Positions 1-13,060 of a stretch of 64,000 nucleotides of DNA are shown here, in pieces. The notes beneath the pieces are model-generated. The model had not been told where the DNA came from, did not search any database, and saw only the letters and a program-made list of their open reading frames with translations. The stretch covers positions 27,349,501-27,413,500 of the forward strand of contig CM072335.1 of assembly GCA_036874045.1 (NCBI GenBank), read 5' to 3'. Position 1 is the stretch's first letter. Each line of letters starts with the position of its first letter. This stretch comes from Cymodocea nodosa. Its lineage: Eukaryota > Streptophyta > Magnoliopsida > Alismatales > Cymodoceaceae. The position numbers were made by a program, and so were the translations under genes.

Positions 1-11
1 TATGGAAGGAC

Positions 12-188
12 CTTATTGCTCCGCCTCAGGGCTTGGGCCTCAGAACGCTTGGAGAGGTTGGCGGTGAACCGGAACCGCCTCTTGGGGTTCTTGACGACGC
101 CGCAGAGCTTTCGCCACCGCCGGAGAGCTTCCTCGCTGGAGTCCTTGGACTTCACTTTCCCATAGCTCGAGTCGAGATAATTCTCCAT
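12..188 (-). CDS. ACA: Autoinhibited Ca2+-ATPase (ACA type), first exon only
   Basis: This is the first coding exon of a plant type IIB calcium pump, which exports Ca2+ from the cytosol using ATP. The minus-strand ATG at 188-186 opens 59 codons beginning MENYLDSS. The stretch RRWRKLCGVVKNPKRRF followed by TANLSKR is the hallmark N-terminal autoinhibitory, calmodulin-binding segment of the ACA1/ACA2 subfamily. Reading stops at a GT donor (11-10) after AGC AAT AAG, where family members continue with the stalk region, so the remaining exons lie beyond the window edge. Pump motifs such as DKTGT cannot be seen here. Start choice rests on the match to the family N-terminus. A TATA-like box lies about 260 bp upstream. 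Seen: the motif and donor. Known: the calmodulin-binding role in this family. Which ACA paralogue this is cannot be decided. Confidence 0.9.
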
Positions 189-440
189 CTCTTCTTGTTC
201 CTCCTCCTCCTCCCACTAGTACGGCCGCAGCAAGCAATCCCACCGCCGAGGCTGACCGCCGTCCTCCGTTGCCTTGAAAACCAACTTGGATCTTTTATTG
301 AGCAAGGCAGCGGTGTCGGAGAAGGTGGAAACCGTCGAGAAGTAGGAAGAAGAGGTGGAAGATAATGGTGTCGCGGTGGTTTCTACAGTTACTCACGGGC
401 GGTGGCAGGGCTGGCCTATCAATCGGAGACGGCCGAGGAA

Positions 441-452
441 AAAAATATATAA
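441..452 (-). promoter_or_regulatory. TATA-like box of the Ca2+-ATPase gene
   Basis: On the minus strand the sequence reads TTATATATTTTT, about 255 bp upstream of the ACA start codon. It is the only good TATA candidate between the ATG and position 560, giving a leader of roughly 220 nt. Position and composition only; no transcript evidence. Confidence 0.4.
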
Positions 453-559
453 CGACCGAAGAGAGAGCCGAAAACGAAAGCATCGTTCCGATTCTGATGC
501 CCGACAGGCAGACGTGATCAAACGCGTCGTGTACACCGATGGCAGTTTTTAATTAATTG

Positions 560-3500
560 AATTATTAAATTTGCTTGCTGTAGTTTATTGGACGCGCACC
601 ATGAAAATGCAAATGTTGCTAAGCAGTGGGCACGAGAAATAAGGATTACCTTCTTGACGGAGAAAAGTGCGCTTCCGTGAGTTCAACGATAACGAAGGGT
701 AACGGAAGGAAAAATTAAAAATATGTGAAAATTTATGAAAAATAAAAAATAAAAGTACTTTTTTTTCATCAAGATATTTGAGCCTTTTTCAAAATTTAAG
801 TGTATTTTCCATCTACTGTGTGATAGATCGTTATATTAAATTATTTTTAAAACCGATATATTAAACTTACTCGTATATCCAATTATTTCTAGACTCAATC
901 CTCCTCCCTCCCCTACTATGTTTGCACTGCCCCTACTCTCCTTTGTAGTTGGTTGGAATGAATGTTGGACACGAAAATACTTAGATCAAAGGCAAGAGGG
1001 ATGATCGAGTAATTAAGGGTAGACAAGAAAGACTGTTACGAAACTATTATACACGGTAATGGAGACGGACACGAAAGCTCAATTTCGAGAAAGTCGAAGA
1101 CAAATAACAGAGACAGAAATAATGAGGTACGTTCCTTGTCTTTTCACGGGGAAAGGGTGAAAAGTTTGGTGATTTTTCGTTTTATCGGTCAAAAAGTGAA
1201 AGAATTATTTTTTAATCTTACAAATATTAAAAAAAAATTAATTTAATTTCCGTCTTGCTAAACAACCCCCTCCCTTCCTTAATCTTCTTCTAAACTCTCA
1301 AAATCACGTACGGGTTCATCAGTTTAATCATCATCATCTCACTTTAATCTTCTTCTAAACTCCCAAAATCACTTACCAATTCCATGAGTTTCTCACACGT
1401 TTCCTCGCGACTAATGATGCCCGTGTCCTCAATACGCCGATGTCTTACGAAAGACAACGAATTTAATTATGATTAGATATATTAATCTAATTGCACAACC
1501 CACCAAACGACAAGAGAAATTTTCCACGGATTCCATCTAACTTCAGACAAAAACGAAAGAGATAGAAAGAGTCAGAAGTAAATATATGGATTAAGAATAA
1601 AAATATTGGGCATTTACCTAAAGGTTTTAAAATCACAAATTATGTTAAATTTCAGGCATTATTTTTTAATCAAAATATCCTAATAAATATAATTCAGATT
1701 TAAATTTAAATTTTAATACATAGTAAAAATACTTTAAATAAAATAATTTAATATTTAAATTTAGATTTAAGAAGTAATAACAACAAGATAAGAATTTCTC
1801 TAGATTTTTTAGAAATGTCTTTTTAATACGTGTGTATCTGTGTGGTGCCTTGTAAACGAGAATCATTATCGGATCCTTGGGGAAAATCCGGAACCGAACA
1901 AAAATCGCTGGTCGAGCTGAAATTGAACGAAGGAAGGGCAAGACGAATTCGACGACTCACCTTCCGGCGGAGAAGACGACGATGTTGTGTTCGACCGACG
2001 AGCACCTCCCACCTTCGCGAGAGAAGATTCCTTCCTCCAACCCCACCGGTTCCGAGAGCCAGGCATCTCCTCTCGTTCCACGGACGAGGATGAGGAGGAG
2101 CAAACGATGTCGATCGTGTTGTCCTCGAACGAACCAGAGGTCTGCAGGTTGCAGGGGAGAAGTTGGAAGCGACGGCGCAATCGAAGGACGAAGCTCCTCC
2201 GTGGGGCGATCCGTTTACGATCAGCATTATTTCTCATTCGACAATGGAGGGGGAGGCGAGAGGATGAGGCAGCATCTCCCGATCACCTGCGGTGGTGGCG
2301 TGGCGGCAGATCATGGTAACCATTAGGGTAGGGTCCATATATCCGAGAAGAATGATCTCGGCCGTCCATGTAAGGTATGAGGTGTGAGGTCCGTCAGGCG
2401 AACGGAAGGGTTGCGTTCTGTTTGTTTGGATGAGAAATTCGCAACTGGCTGATGTTGAAATCTGTACTTAAGGCAAAAAAAAAAATCTGTTCGGCGGTGG
2501 ATTTTCTGGAGGAGAACGATTTCTCTTTTGGAGTTCTCCGTGAACAACGAAGAGTATGGAACATGCGAAACATCGATAATGTTAATATCATAATATCTCC
2601 TTGGGCAGGAAAATTTGCCCGGCACTTACCCACAAAGATAAACGATAAAACCATGCCTCTCGTCGCGGACTGTTTTTTTACGTCAGTGATATTTTTTCGT
2701 TGAGGAAGTTGTGGCATTCACAACGTAGCATTTGTTGAGAGTATCACTGTTCTCTTCATCTTCCGCACGTAGCAATTTATTTTTCTATTCTTTTCGTTGA
2801 CGCCTTGCAAAGATTTCCGTACGTCTGCAAAGATCTTTTTCACACAAGCACGCAGATGCCATGCCATCTTACTCATATCGTTTTATATCAAATCTTTTTT
2901 TATTGACGCGTGCATATGTTTCCTTTTTCTACCGATGTACGAAGACGTCGTTCTCCCTCACATCTGATTTTTTCAATATCAGATTTAATGGATTTCCAAT
3001 TGTCAAATTATACTTGCAATGAAAAATTATGAGCGCTAATAACAACCTTTTTTTTGTTTTATGAATATTTCATGGAAAAGTGATCGGACTTGTCAGGTCA
3101 ATTTTTATCGATATTTTTTTGAAAGATTCGTGCGACTTCAGACTTGACAAAGAGAGATTATTTTCATGAGTCATTTTTAGCGGTGGTCTTTTGAGAAATT
3201 TCTTTTACAAGTGTCTATGAAACTCTCTTTACGGAGAATGTCACTTAAGATTAAACAATTGTAATTGGATGGTAAAAAGTTTATTTAAATTAAATAAACA
3301 TCGATTCTAATTCTAAATGTCTTAAAATTAATAATTTTTTTAAAATTTCAGATTTTTAAATCAAAAAATCTAAATAAATGTATATGCAAAATTTTTTAAT
3401 ACATTGTAGATTATATTATGAAATAGATCTCTTTGTAAAATAAATAATTAAAAAAGAGATATTTCCGCAAAGATTTTCTAAAGGAACATTTTTCTCCGTA

Positions 3501-3640
3501 TTTTTATGGATCAAAGGGAAAAATTAGGCAAAATCTAAACATGAACCGAGCCGATTCGATCAGCCGGTGGAGAGGAATTTGTGGGCTCAGCTCCGTGAGC
3601 AACAGCCCTGTCGGGGGAAAGAGGAAGATTTAAAATTTAT
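560..3640. other. Intergenic region, no convincing gene
   Basis: Mostly AT-rich sequence. A GC-richer island at 1830-2330 has overlapping open frames on both strands (the longest about 150 codons), but none resembles a family I know and they overlap in conflicting frames, as GC-rich noncoding DNA does. One frame near 2105-2270 (with the run GEKLEATAQSKDEAPPWGDP) looks protein-like but starts after a stop and has no visible partner exon. Two AT-rich segments near 1650-1745 and 3345-3420 look alike. Confidence 0.5.
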
Positions 3641-3679
3641 AAAATTTTATAAAAAAAAGCAATTCCTGTTAACATAAGT

Positions 3680-3752
3680 GGGGATGTAGCTCAGATGGTA
3701 GAGCGCTCGCTTAGCATGCGAGAGGTACGGGGATCGATACCCCGCATCTCCA
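3680..3752 (+). tRNA. trnA-AGC: tRNA-Ala (anticodon AGC)
   Basis: A 73-nt cloverleaf. The acceptor stem GGGGATG pairs with CATCTCC (one G-U pair), and the discriminator base is A. The D-arm region is TAGCTCAGATGGTAGAGC, the anticodon stem CTCGC/GCGAG encloses TTAGCAT with anticodon AGC at 3713-3715, and the T arm is CGGGGATCGATACCCCG. No intron. Both internal Pol III promoter boxes are present. It decodes GCU and GCC alanine codons. AT-rich, TATA-like sequence lies about 25-45 bp upstream, as is usual for plant nuclear tRNA genes, and a T12 run follows. Confidence 0.97.
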
Positions 3753-3767
3753 CACGTTCGTGTTACC

Positions 3768-3779
3768 TTTTTTTTTTTT
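3768..3779 (+). terminator. Pol III terminator of tRNA-Ala
   Basis: An uninterrupted run of twelve T residues starting 16 bp after the tRNA discriminator base, the standard RNA polymerase III stop. It lies about 100 bp before the start codon of the downstream RlmN-like gene. Confidence 0.85.
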
Positions 3780-3879
3780 ATTTCTCATCGTTTCCGCGCC
3801 ATATTCGTCTCCGGGATCCGGTGCCAGAGATCAATACGCGGCCTATTCCAGCGTCACCTTGCCAGTCGTCCAATTTGCC

Positions 3880-6800
3880 ATGTCCCCCCGTTCCATTTTC
3901 GATGCAGGAGCTCTGCGGAAGGAGCTCCAGGCCGCTGGAATCAGCGACCAGTTCATCCCCATCATCTGGAAGTGCGTAGCGATCTCTACTCCTCCTTGTC
4001 AATCCCCCTGAAAGCCCTAGAGGCCATAACGTTCCAAAACCAAATCCAACTGTTTTGACTCGCAGGTTTGTGCTTCAGAATCCCAATTGTGTGCTCGACG
4101 ACGTCCCTTCGCTTCCTTCCTCCGCGTACCCCATCCTCAGATCCAAGTTCAAGTGTATGACCTCGACTCTGGTGTCCGCCGTCGACTCCAGGGATCACGA
4201 CACCACCAAGCTCGTTATCGAACTCCAGGTGAGCGTTCTAAATTCCATGAAATCTTCAACTTTTATGTCTGTCGACTGTTCCGAAGGATTTTAGCGCCTG
4301 TTTGTTTTTATCGCGCTTTCGTTATTGGGAATATGTTGTGATGGTCTTGTCGTTTCATCCCTTCTTTAGTGGGTTGGTTCTTCCATGGGAGTGTCAGATT
4401 GGTTAGTTACATTATGACCTGGATCAGGTGTATGTGCTTTTCGTATTAATGCTATGATTCGCTGGTTGTTGTGATGGTGCTTCTTGATTTTGGTTTCAGT
4501 GTTTCTGACAGGAACGTGTTTCTTTATTTGTGATATTGTTGTATTTTTAATGAACCTGCCCTGGATCGAGTTTTTTCATATGTTTCAATGTTTTCTATAG
4601 TTCACTACTTCATTCTATCCATCCTTTCTTTATTGTGATGCGTAAAGAAATTTCCTTTTTTGAGAAACATGTTATGTTATCAAAGTTGGATTTTTTAAGA
4701 AATTTCCTTTTTTGATGAGGGTCGCCATGCTCAAAATGTAGATGTTTCAATTTGAAACCTCAGCTTAGTTGTTTAAGCATTTCTCTTTGAGTTAGTTTTT
4801 CACAACCTACTTTTGTTGATATGCCATAGTATTAGTGTTTATTGCAAAAGCCCGTTTAGTGTTCATTATCTACTTTGAGATGCAATGCTTAGTCTTTGGC
4901 GAGTTTTCTGCATGTCGAAGATATTCAGTTGGGCTCTATTTGCAAATATGTAATTGAAATTTCTCATCAAAGTACCGAACCATACAAACCAATATGTAAT
5001 TGAAATTTCTCATCGAAGTACAAAACAATACAAAGTCTAACATTTGATTATTAAATATTTTATGAAGTTAGTTTTCTGTGATTTCTGAAGATGGAGCCCA
5101 TTTTGTTTAATTATGCTTTTACTTTCCTGGATAGTTGAACATATATTTTATATGCCTACTAATTACTTTTATTATTTCAGAAGCCTATTGGTATGCATAT
5201 TCCTTTCTCCACTAAATCAATTAGCGTGCATCATAATTGAGTCAAAGCACTTATTTAACAAGAATTTTGCTCAGAGATACATGTGTGTTTCTCGATGACA
5301 GCTTTTTATATATGTCATTTTTCAATATTACTTGTTTGGGGAAATTTTAAGGGGTCTAAACCCAAAATATATTGAGAGCAATTGAACTTTTACATGAGAC
5401 ACTCTCCAATTGTCCTTCTCAAGGATGATTACTAATAAAGAATGTAAGTACCAATGGGATTTTAGAGGCATTTCTTCATTACATGTTCCTGTTTTAGCTA
5501 AAGAAGGAGCTTCATTTTCTGTTTCTTTACCAATGGCAGAAACATCTCATTTCTGAATCATATCAAAATCTTGATATATTTGATACCTACACACTGAACT
5601 TAGAAGCCACCAAGTAACCACAAATTTCTGAGCAGCCACCATGTGTTCATTGGCATGCATCTATTAGAATTTAGGATAGTAAGATCAGTTGGACTCATAA
5701 CTGCATTCACATATTGCATGGACAGTTCAAACTCATGGCTTATCAAGTGTGCATATCCTTTACCTCTTATAGTCTTATCTTTAAATCCATTCTATCCTTT
5801 CATGTGATTTTATTATGCACATTGCTTTCCATGATTTGATTAATTTATTTCTGTATGGCTTCTTTATGGTATTAATTTGCTTCTTATCAAAGCATAATGT
5901 TGCTTAATACTTAATATCCTACTGCTAGAATTGTGATAATTGAATGAGATCTGATGTGTTTGTTCTGTTCAACAAATAGAATGGATCTTCTGTGGAGTCT
6001 GTGATTATGAGATATGATACCCGACTTGGAAAGTATGATGGGAAGCCACGCCCTGGAGGTCCAAGGTCAACCTTGTGTGTCTCTTCTCAGGTGATCTTTC
6101 TGTATCATAATTTGTCACTCATTTTCTGATAAGCTTGTGCTAGATAAATGGACCATAATATTAATTTGATACAAAATGTGATGCATTCCTGCTTTAGGAA
6201 TATTTATTCTTAGAGCTGTCCTTTTTTCCACAGGTTGGATGCAAGATGGGATGCAAGTTTTGTGCTACAGGAACTATGGGATTCAAGAGCAATCTATCAT
6301 CTGGGGAGATTGTGGAACAACTAGTACATGCATTTCGCTTCTCACAAATCCGTAATGTTGTTTTCATGGTAATTTGCTTGCTGAGATAGAATGCATTTTC
6401 TAACATAGTTTTTTGGCTATTGCTGTTCTGTATGCTGCTATGAGAATATCCATTATATTTATGTTGTATATATGACTAAATTGATACATTTTATCTGTCT
6501 TTTTTGAATTGCAGGGAATGGGAGAGCCACTGAACAACTATGCTGCTGTTGTGGAAGCCATTCAGATCATGATACATAACCCATTTCAGCTGTCGCCAAA
6601 GAGAATCACAGTATCAACTGTAGGTATTGAAGCTAATGCTGGTTTGCGAAGATCCCAAAGAAAGGGTTTCTTGATTTAAAAACTATTTTTAATTATATAT
6701 GCTTCCAGAGATGTCTAAACTTGAAGATTTTTTACGAAAACAATTGGCAACTATGAAATTCTGTCTCAAGATTTGTCAGTGGAATTGAATTTATTACTTG

Positions 6801-9265
6801 CTGCATTTAAAATTTAAGTGAATCAAATGAGATTTTTTACGCATCTTCCACCAATTTTAGATTAAATTAGGGAATGAGACTTGTAAAAGTTGAATGAATA
6901 AGGCTTCTAACTAATTTATTTAAAAGAGTTGCTGGAACATATAGGCTGACTTCTACCATTCCACACAGATTCATTACATGGGCAAACCCAGTGCACAAGG
7001 ATTCTATTAATGTGGATTCTGGAGAGGGTTCAATTTTATAAGTTTTCCTTGATGACACTACCAAGAAAAATCAACCTATTCTTATCTTTTGATTTCAGAC
7101 TGCATATCAAATAAATTAGTCTTGGAGTTTGTTATCATGCTATATTGATAGAAATTTTCTTATATAATTATTTACCAACTAAACACAATTAGTCTTGGAG
7201 CTTCATTTGATTTTTCCTTTTATGCTCGTATGCACGTAAATGTGGAAAACAAACATGTCAAGTGTATGATTGTTTCTCATGAGGAGATCAAATTGTACTT
7301 ATGATGTAAATATTTTGCAGGTTGGTATAACCCATGCCATCAACAAACTCCGGGATGACTTGCCAAACGTGAATCTGGCTGTCTCACTGCATGCACCTGA
7401 CCAGAATATTCGTTGTCAGATAATGCCTGCAGCAAAGGCTTTTCCTCTACAAAAGGTTATGGATACATTGCAAGCTTATCAAGAGAACTGGTAAGAATAT
7501 GTTTGTTTTCCTTCTCCACATTATTTCCTCATGTGAGATCTCTTATGTTTTGAAATTTGATAATAGTCAACAGAAAATCTTCATTGAGTACATCATGCTT
7601 GATGGAGTAAATGATCAAGAGCAGCATGCTCGCCAGCTTGGTGACTTGCTACAAACGCTAAAAGTGGTAAGCTTTTAATTACACTTTGTTAAAGATTTTT
7701 TTGACAGCAATATTACTGAAATTTTAAGTCTTGATATTCTTTTCCTTCACCGGTATTTTCAACTAAACAGGAAAATGCTGATTATTGTATTATTATAAGA
7801 GAGCTTATATATATGAGAGACTTAAGGGTATCCAATTAAATATATTTCCAATAACCCATATGATACTCATGTGACATGAGTTAAATCTAATTGTATATCT
7901 GGCATATCATATCTCTGACAAAGGTGATATACTTTTCATCAAATCATTTTGATGCAGCTATTTTGTGTCAATCTTCCATCAAGTCTCAAGAACATGTAAT
8001 GTATCTGACACATCTAGATAAGTCATCAACTCCAAATCAGAACCTCTGATTGCAATGTGAATGATGAATAGCAATAATGATACTTATGTTTCACTGTATC
8101 TGAGGAATTGCTATAAGTTGAATGACAAATAAATTGGAAAAGGGAAAAATCTATGAATTTGCAATGGATACTTGTGTGAACAATGAAAGTGATATTGTCA
8201 TTTAGTATTTGCATGACATTATTTAGATCATAATATCCCTATTTGACGTGAGTGGCACATTTATAACATAATGGCCTTTACAGGAATTTAACCCCATACA
8301 TTTATGATGCAGGTATCCAGTGGTACAAATGACACCAGAAATTTGTGACGTGTCTTATTTTCACTTTATCGACATGATGGACATTTTCTAAAAAAATATA
8401 CATGTATTTGTGTTTTTGCCAACATCGTTTTAACGTGAAGATATTTTGTTTGCCACATACATGTTTTTCAACCGAACAAAATCTGCTGTGAAAAATATAT
8501 TTTGACATTTGGCAACCATAAGCCTGATGGTATGAATAATCAATCTCACACAATCATGCCTCAATAAGAAACTGCCTCAGCTTTGTTTCTTGCATGATAC
8601 ACTTGTTCCTTCTATTACAATCAATGGTATCTATTCAGATAGTCATATAATCACTTCAATTCAATTATTTTCTTAGATATAAGTTTTTGGTGTATCTTCT
8701 ACAATGTGCTCGTCGATTGAGAAATCAATTTAATAATTTCAGTTCGTACCTCTGTTTAAGCTATTATTAATGCGAACCATAGCGGACATGATTCTTAAAT
8801 GCCATGACTCTGTTATTGTTTTAATATTCTTTTTTGCTACTGTTTATTGAGAATGTTCATGAATCAAAAGTTTTCTTACTGTTTTTTACATGATTTCTTA
8901 ATGTCGTGATGTTCTTATCATTTTCACTGCTTTAGTCCTGTTAAGTAAAATAGATAGTTTTCTTAGAAACCCAATATTCCTAAAGCATTCTAGTATTGTA
9001 CTTGATTTTGACACAGGTGGTAAATTTGATACCTTTCAACCCTATTGGTACTTCAAGTTGCTTCAGTACAAGTGCTGGTGAGAATGTCCTAAAGTTCCAG
9101 AGAATTCTCAGAAGCAACTATGGTATTAGAACAACAATTCGGCAACAGATGGGTCAAGACATAAGTGGTGCCTGTGGTCAGCTGGTACTGAACCTTTCCA
9201 AACAGAGATCCGTTGGTGATGCAAATTATGTATCTGATATCGAGGATATTAGGAAGTTTCATTAG
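3880..9265 (+). CDS. RlmN-type radical-SAM RNA adenine methyltransferase
   Basis: Eight exons join in frame to 374 residues: 3880-3971, 4066-4228, 5980-6090, 6234-6368, 6515-6619, 7321-7490, 7567-7666 and 9017-9265; all introns are GT-AG. The product belongs to the RlmN/Cfr family, which adds a methyl group to C2 of adenine in rRNA (and tRNA in bacteria). The radical-SAM cluster motif is CKMGCKFC (exon 4). It is preceded by TLCVSSQ, whose Cys matches one of the two catalytic RlmN cysteines; the second is in DISGACGQL near the C-terminus. GMGEPLNNY and LIPFNPIG are further family signatures. Length and exon order match the compact plant branch (Arabidopsis At3g19630 type, from memory). I chose [10 protein letters not shown] because its N-terminus aligns with that branch; the same frame extends upstream to 3760. 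Introns 2 and 7 are long (1.75 and 1.35 kb). Target RNA and compartment are unknown; no clear transit peptide follows the chosen start. Confidence 0.92.
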
Positions 9266-10880
9266 GCATCAAAGACTCGGAGACGGAGAGGCCGACACCT
9301 TTTTAATAATCACTGCTGATTTTCTTTGATAGATGTAGAATACAATCTAGGCGGGGTAATGATAGATAAATAACCGATGGGCGCTGACCACTTTCCCTGT
9401 GCTTCGGTAAGTGATTTTTTTGGGAAGCTCATGGAGATCTCTGAGACGAACACCGAACAGCTTCCTGTAATGTGCCTCATCTTTGTATTCCCCGAACGTT
9501 GTTCTCTACCGGGAAGTCCTGTAAATTGCTGTTGATTTTTGCAGCAAGGAAGAATGTTACGTTTTTAAATATTAGCGTTAATATGTTTTGACTCCTCTTT
9601 TGATACAAAATGTGGAGCTTCTACGAAGATTTTATGTTACACTTTTTTGGTTCTTCTAACATGACTAATCGTCATCGTCTGTTATCTTGATATGCCACTT
9701 GCATTTGTAGGTTATTGATTGAGAGTTGAGATGCCAAGTGGGAATATCTTTGCCATTCAAGAGATAACAAAGGAGTACGTGTTATCCGTATTTTCTCTTA
9801 ATGGTGTTCCTGATTCGACTGTTGGTAACCTAACAAAATACGCAAGAAGGGTGGATATCTGCCGTCACCGTGTGGGTTGTGCCAGCTGCCGAGAATTTGT
9901 AAGTTACTCCTGAATGATATTCTAGGCCACTCACCGTTGGTGCGTATCTGGAGTCCGCAAGGTCCAGATTCATGACGGGTCCTGACCCTCCACTTGTTTG
10001 TGTCCTTTTGCTGAGTCTTGTCGTTTGTCCATTTTCAACGTTACAAACGTTTGCATCTAGCTATCTATTTAGATAACCATCTATCAATCCTTTGGTTCAT
10101 GACTTTATTTTGCAGTTATCCAGTGTCCAGGGCTTCACAATGCCCTCACGTTTTTCACACGCATGGTCTTCATAAGAGAGCAATACATTCTACACTTCTC
10201 CAAGCGATGTAGAAATGGCTCAGTCCGTTGTGCTGTATTTTCTCTTCCGTTCTGTTGCTGGTGAAGTAGACGCATGGTTCTCACGTCTTCATTCTACGGG
10301 TAAGATTGAAAGTTGCACTTTTCCAAAAAAAAAAAAAAAATTGAAAGTTGCGAGTTTGTCCTGCTAGGTTCTACATGGATGGACGGAGCTTTTTATCATA
10401 TGCTGACATAAATGATATTTTCTCGGACCTACTACTGATATTCCCACCCAGGCTGGGCATTGTCAGCGTGGACCTTTCGGTACCGACATCCATGGCTTGA
10501 AGAATGTCAGGTGGGCTAACCCGAAGCCCTGTCATGGGCGCCGGTTGGAAGGTGAGCTATTCCGTAAAACAAACATTCTCCATTTGATCATTATTATTAT
10601 TATTATTATTATTGTACGACTTATCTTTTCTTTAATAAATTTAATATTTTTTTACTACGCTCTTACTTCATTGACGATAGAATTTTTTTTATAATATTGA
10701 TTTTTACATTCACAATTTCAATGAAAATTACAGGAAAGCCACCTAGACGATTGAAACTCCTTCCTTAACTCATGATAGGACGGAATATTCAATTACAACG
10801 TGCTCCTCGGTCATTTGTCGTATGTTTGTCAATGCAAGGAAGTTTATTAGTCGGAATTAGAAATCCAAAAGGGATAACAT
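9266..10880. other. Intergenic region after the RlmN-like gene
   Basis: The first few hundred bases are presumably 3' untranslated sequence. Short frames at 9719-9913 and 10018-10212 do not resemble any family I know. A poly-A run lies near 10325-10340 and an ATT microsatellite near 10589-10613. Confidence 0.5.
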
Positions 10881-11589
10881 GAAACTTAGGGTTTCTTTGT
10901 GTATTCAGAATTTAATCTAACGGAATTTGAATTTAATAATAATTAGAATTTTATAAAATTTAACGAAAATTAAAATTCTGATATTTGTGTATATAATAGA
11001 ATTAAAAATTATATTTGTTTATGATAATAATATAATATAATTAATTGTAATTAATTTATTGTAAGTATTTAATTAATGAATTGAAGTAGTTAGTAAAAAT
11101 GTAATTAATTAATCATATTTAACACTAATAAAAAAAATGCATCACTAACAATAATACTATGCATGACCCAACAATAATATACAATAATACTATTTTTGGA
11201 CTAATTAATAGAAAGCCTCTAAAATCTCCCCTCTTCTTCTCTTTCCTCTTTACCTACGAAAACCACCTCTTCTCTCTTCTTCCTCATTGAACACTATTGA
11301 AAATACCTACTCCTTCACCTAAGGTTCACTTAATGGAACCTTACTGCACACTCTCTCTTGATTGCACTCACTTAGATTGAGAAGAATAGACATTAGAGGT
11401 CATCATTCCTTCACATAAGCAACTGTTTCCTAATTAGATAGACTCACATATGCATGCATCATTGTCGAAACAACACTCTTCTTCATGTGTGTAGAGGTGA
11501 CAATGACTAGAGCGAACAATTCGATTGGGTTTAACTAGACTTAATTGGCAATTTGACATGGAAGATGCAATTAGAATATAATTGAGATG

Positions 11590-11785
11590 ACAAACCTATT
11601 TGTACACATTTTCTGTTGAGAAATGAAATGGCAAGAGATATAAGAAATTGTGGAAAATGAAACGTTGTTTGTGTACATCAAAAAATAATAAGAAATGACA
11701 AAAAATGAAATGTTATTTATGCATGCTAAGAAATGATAAGAATTCTGAAGTGTTTGTGTACTTGTAGGAAATGATTGGAAATGCA
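11590..11785 (+). repeat. Repeated TIR-like motif cluster
   Basis: About four diverged copies, spaced roughly 43-60 bp, of a unit containing TTTGTGTAC (or TTTGTACAC, TTTATGCATG) followed by runs like TAAGAAATGA. The clearest copies start near 11663 and 11751. The unit resembles the inverted end at 16040-16066, as subterminal transposase-binding repeats would. Confidence 0.45.
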
Positions 11786-12098
11786 TTAATTAAGAATTTT
11801 TAAATTATTAAATATTACATTTTAAATATGAAATGTTTAAATTTGAAACATATAACAATTTAATATATATAACAATATTGTATTATATATAAACAATTTA
11901 TATTACTATTAAGAAAATTTTAGTTATTTATATAGAAGATGCAAGTTATGAAATAACTTTTCATCAAAAATTATAATTCATTACAAGTAATTCTCAAATA
12001 TAAAAAATTACATATTATTTCTTTCCCACGTAGAGTACATGATATATTAACGTAATACATTAACTATTCTTTTTTGTTGATCTATACTCAAATTAGTA

Positions 12099-13060
12099 CT
12101 ACAAGGTGCACTTTCTTTCTTCTTCAACATGAATAGGTGATTCTTCTTGCAGATCATTAGCATTTTTTCCAATTAATTCATTAACGAGATCTCCAATTAA
12201 ATCTTCATAATCTGCTCTTTTAATAAAATTGTGTAGGAGAAAATATATTAAAATTATCTTCACTTGTGTTTCAAATGGATATAACATGTATCCTCGTAAA
12301 ATAGCAAAATGACGCTTAATTACTATAATTATACATTCAATTACATTTCTCAATTGTGAATGTTTATAATTGAAATTCTCGATTGCATTATTTGAAAGTT
12401 GATTTTGTTCATATTCTAATAAATGATATTGTATACCTTGATATGGAGAAATAAATTCTAGGTGATTTAGGAATACTACGTCAAATAAATAATACTTAAC
12501 TACACAAAATATACTACAATTTCAACTTATACAATTCAATATTAAAAACTAAAAATAATGCAAACATAATTAATAACGTATCATGTAGGACTTTTAGCTC
12601 ATGTCGTCGAGAAATAGCATCTTATAAAATTTGTGTATCTAACTAATCCTTCCCATCTTGCAAGAACATATAAGATTTTTATGTCAAAATTACAAATTGT
12701 TAATATATTTTATGACAAGTTTCCTTTTTTATTTTTGAATCTAGCATTTACTTCTCCATAAATGGTAGCGTTAGCATGTGCTATCAATAGTGTCAATGCA
12801 ATCCTAACAAAATGATACAATGTCAATTTCATTAAAAATACTAGCAATGAATTAGAAGACAACATAATATAGAGAAAAAATATATGGGTAGGCGTTTACC
12901 TTAAAATATAGGTAAACATTTAGATCATTTTGAATTCTTCTTGATATTGATGTAGAAGGCTTGGTTATATGTACATGATGTAATCTAATTATAGCATTAA
13001 CAATCTCATTGAAGTATATACTAATTGTTTAAGAGGATCATTAGAATCGCTAAATTGTCA
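12099..13060 (-). pseudogene. PIF/Harbinger transposase (DDE nuclease) remnant
   Basis: Read on the minus strand across frames, this matches the plant Harbinger nuclease in order. First comes a segment with YFNEIVNAIIRLHHV, then a short intron-like gap (about 12800-12905). Next are DCIDTIDS (family DCIGAIDGTH), YVLARWEG (family LAGWEGS), KYYLFD followed by SPYQGIQYHLLEY (family LAPYRGxRYHL), and RNVIE followed by ILRGYMLYPFETQVKI and LHNFI at the C-terminus. Frameshifts and stops separate these blocks; only the last 84 codons (12099-12353) are open. The catalytic Asp/Glu residues cannot be assumed intact. The intact protein cuts and joins element ends with a Myb-like partner. Confidence in the family is high because six motifs occur collinearly. 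Confidence 0.85.

Noticed and set aside
1823..2326. Overlapping 87-149 codon frames on both strands
   Set aside because: They conflict with each other, lack splice partners and match no family I know; typical of a GC-rich noncoding island.
3695..3979. 94-codon frame spanning the tRNA gene
   Set aside because: It starts inside tRNA-Ala and shadows the first RlmN exon in another frame.
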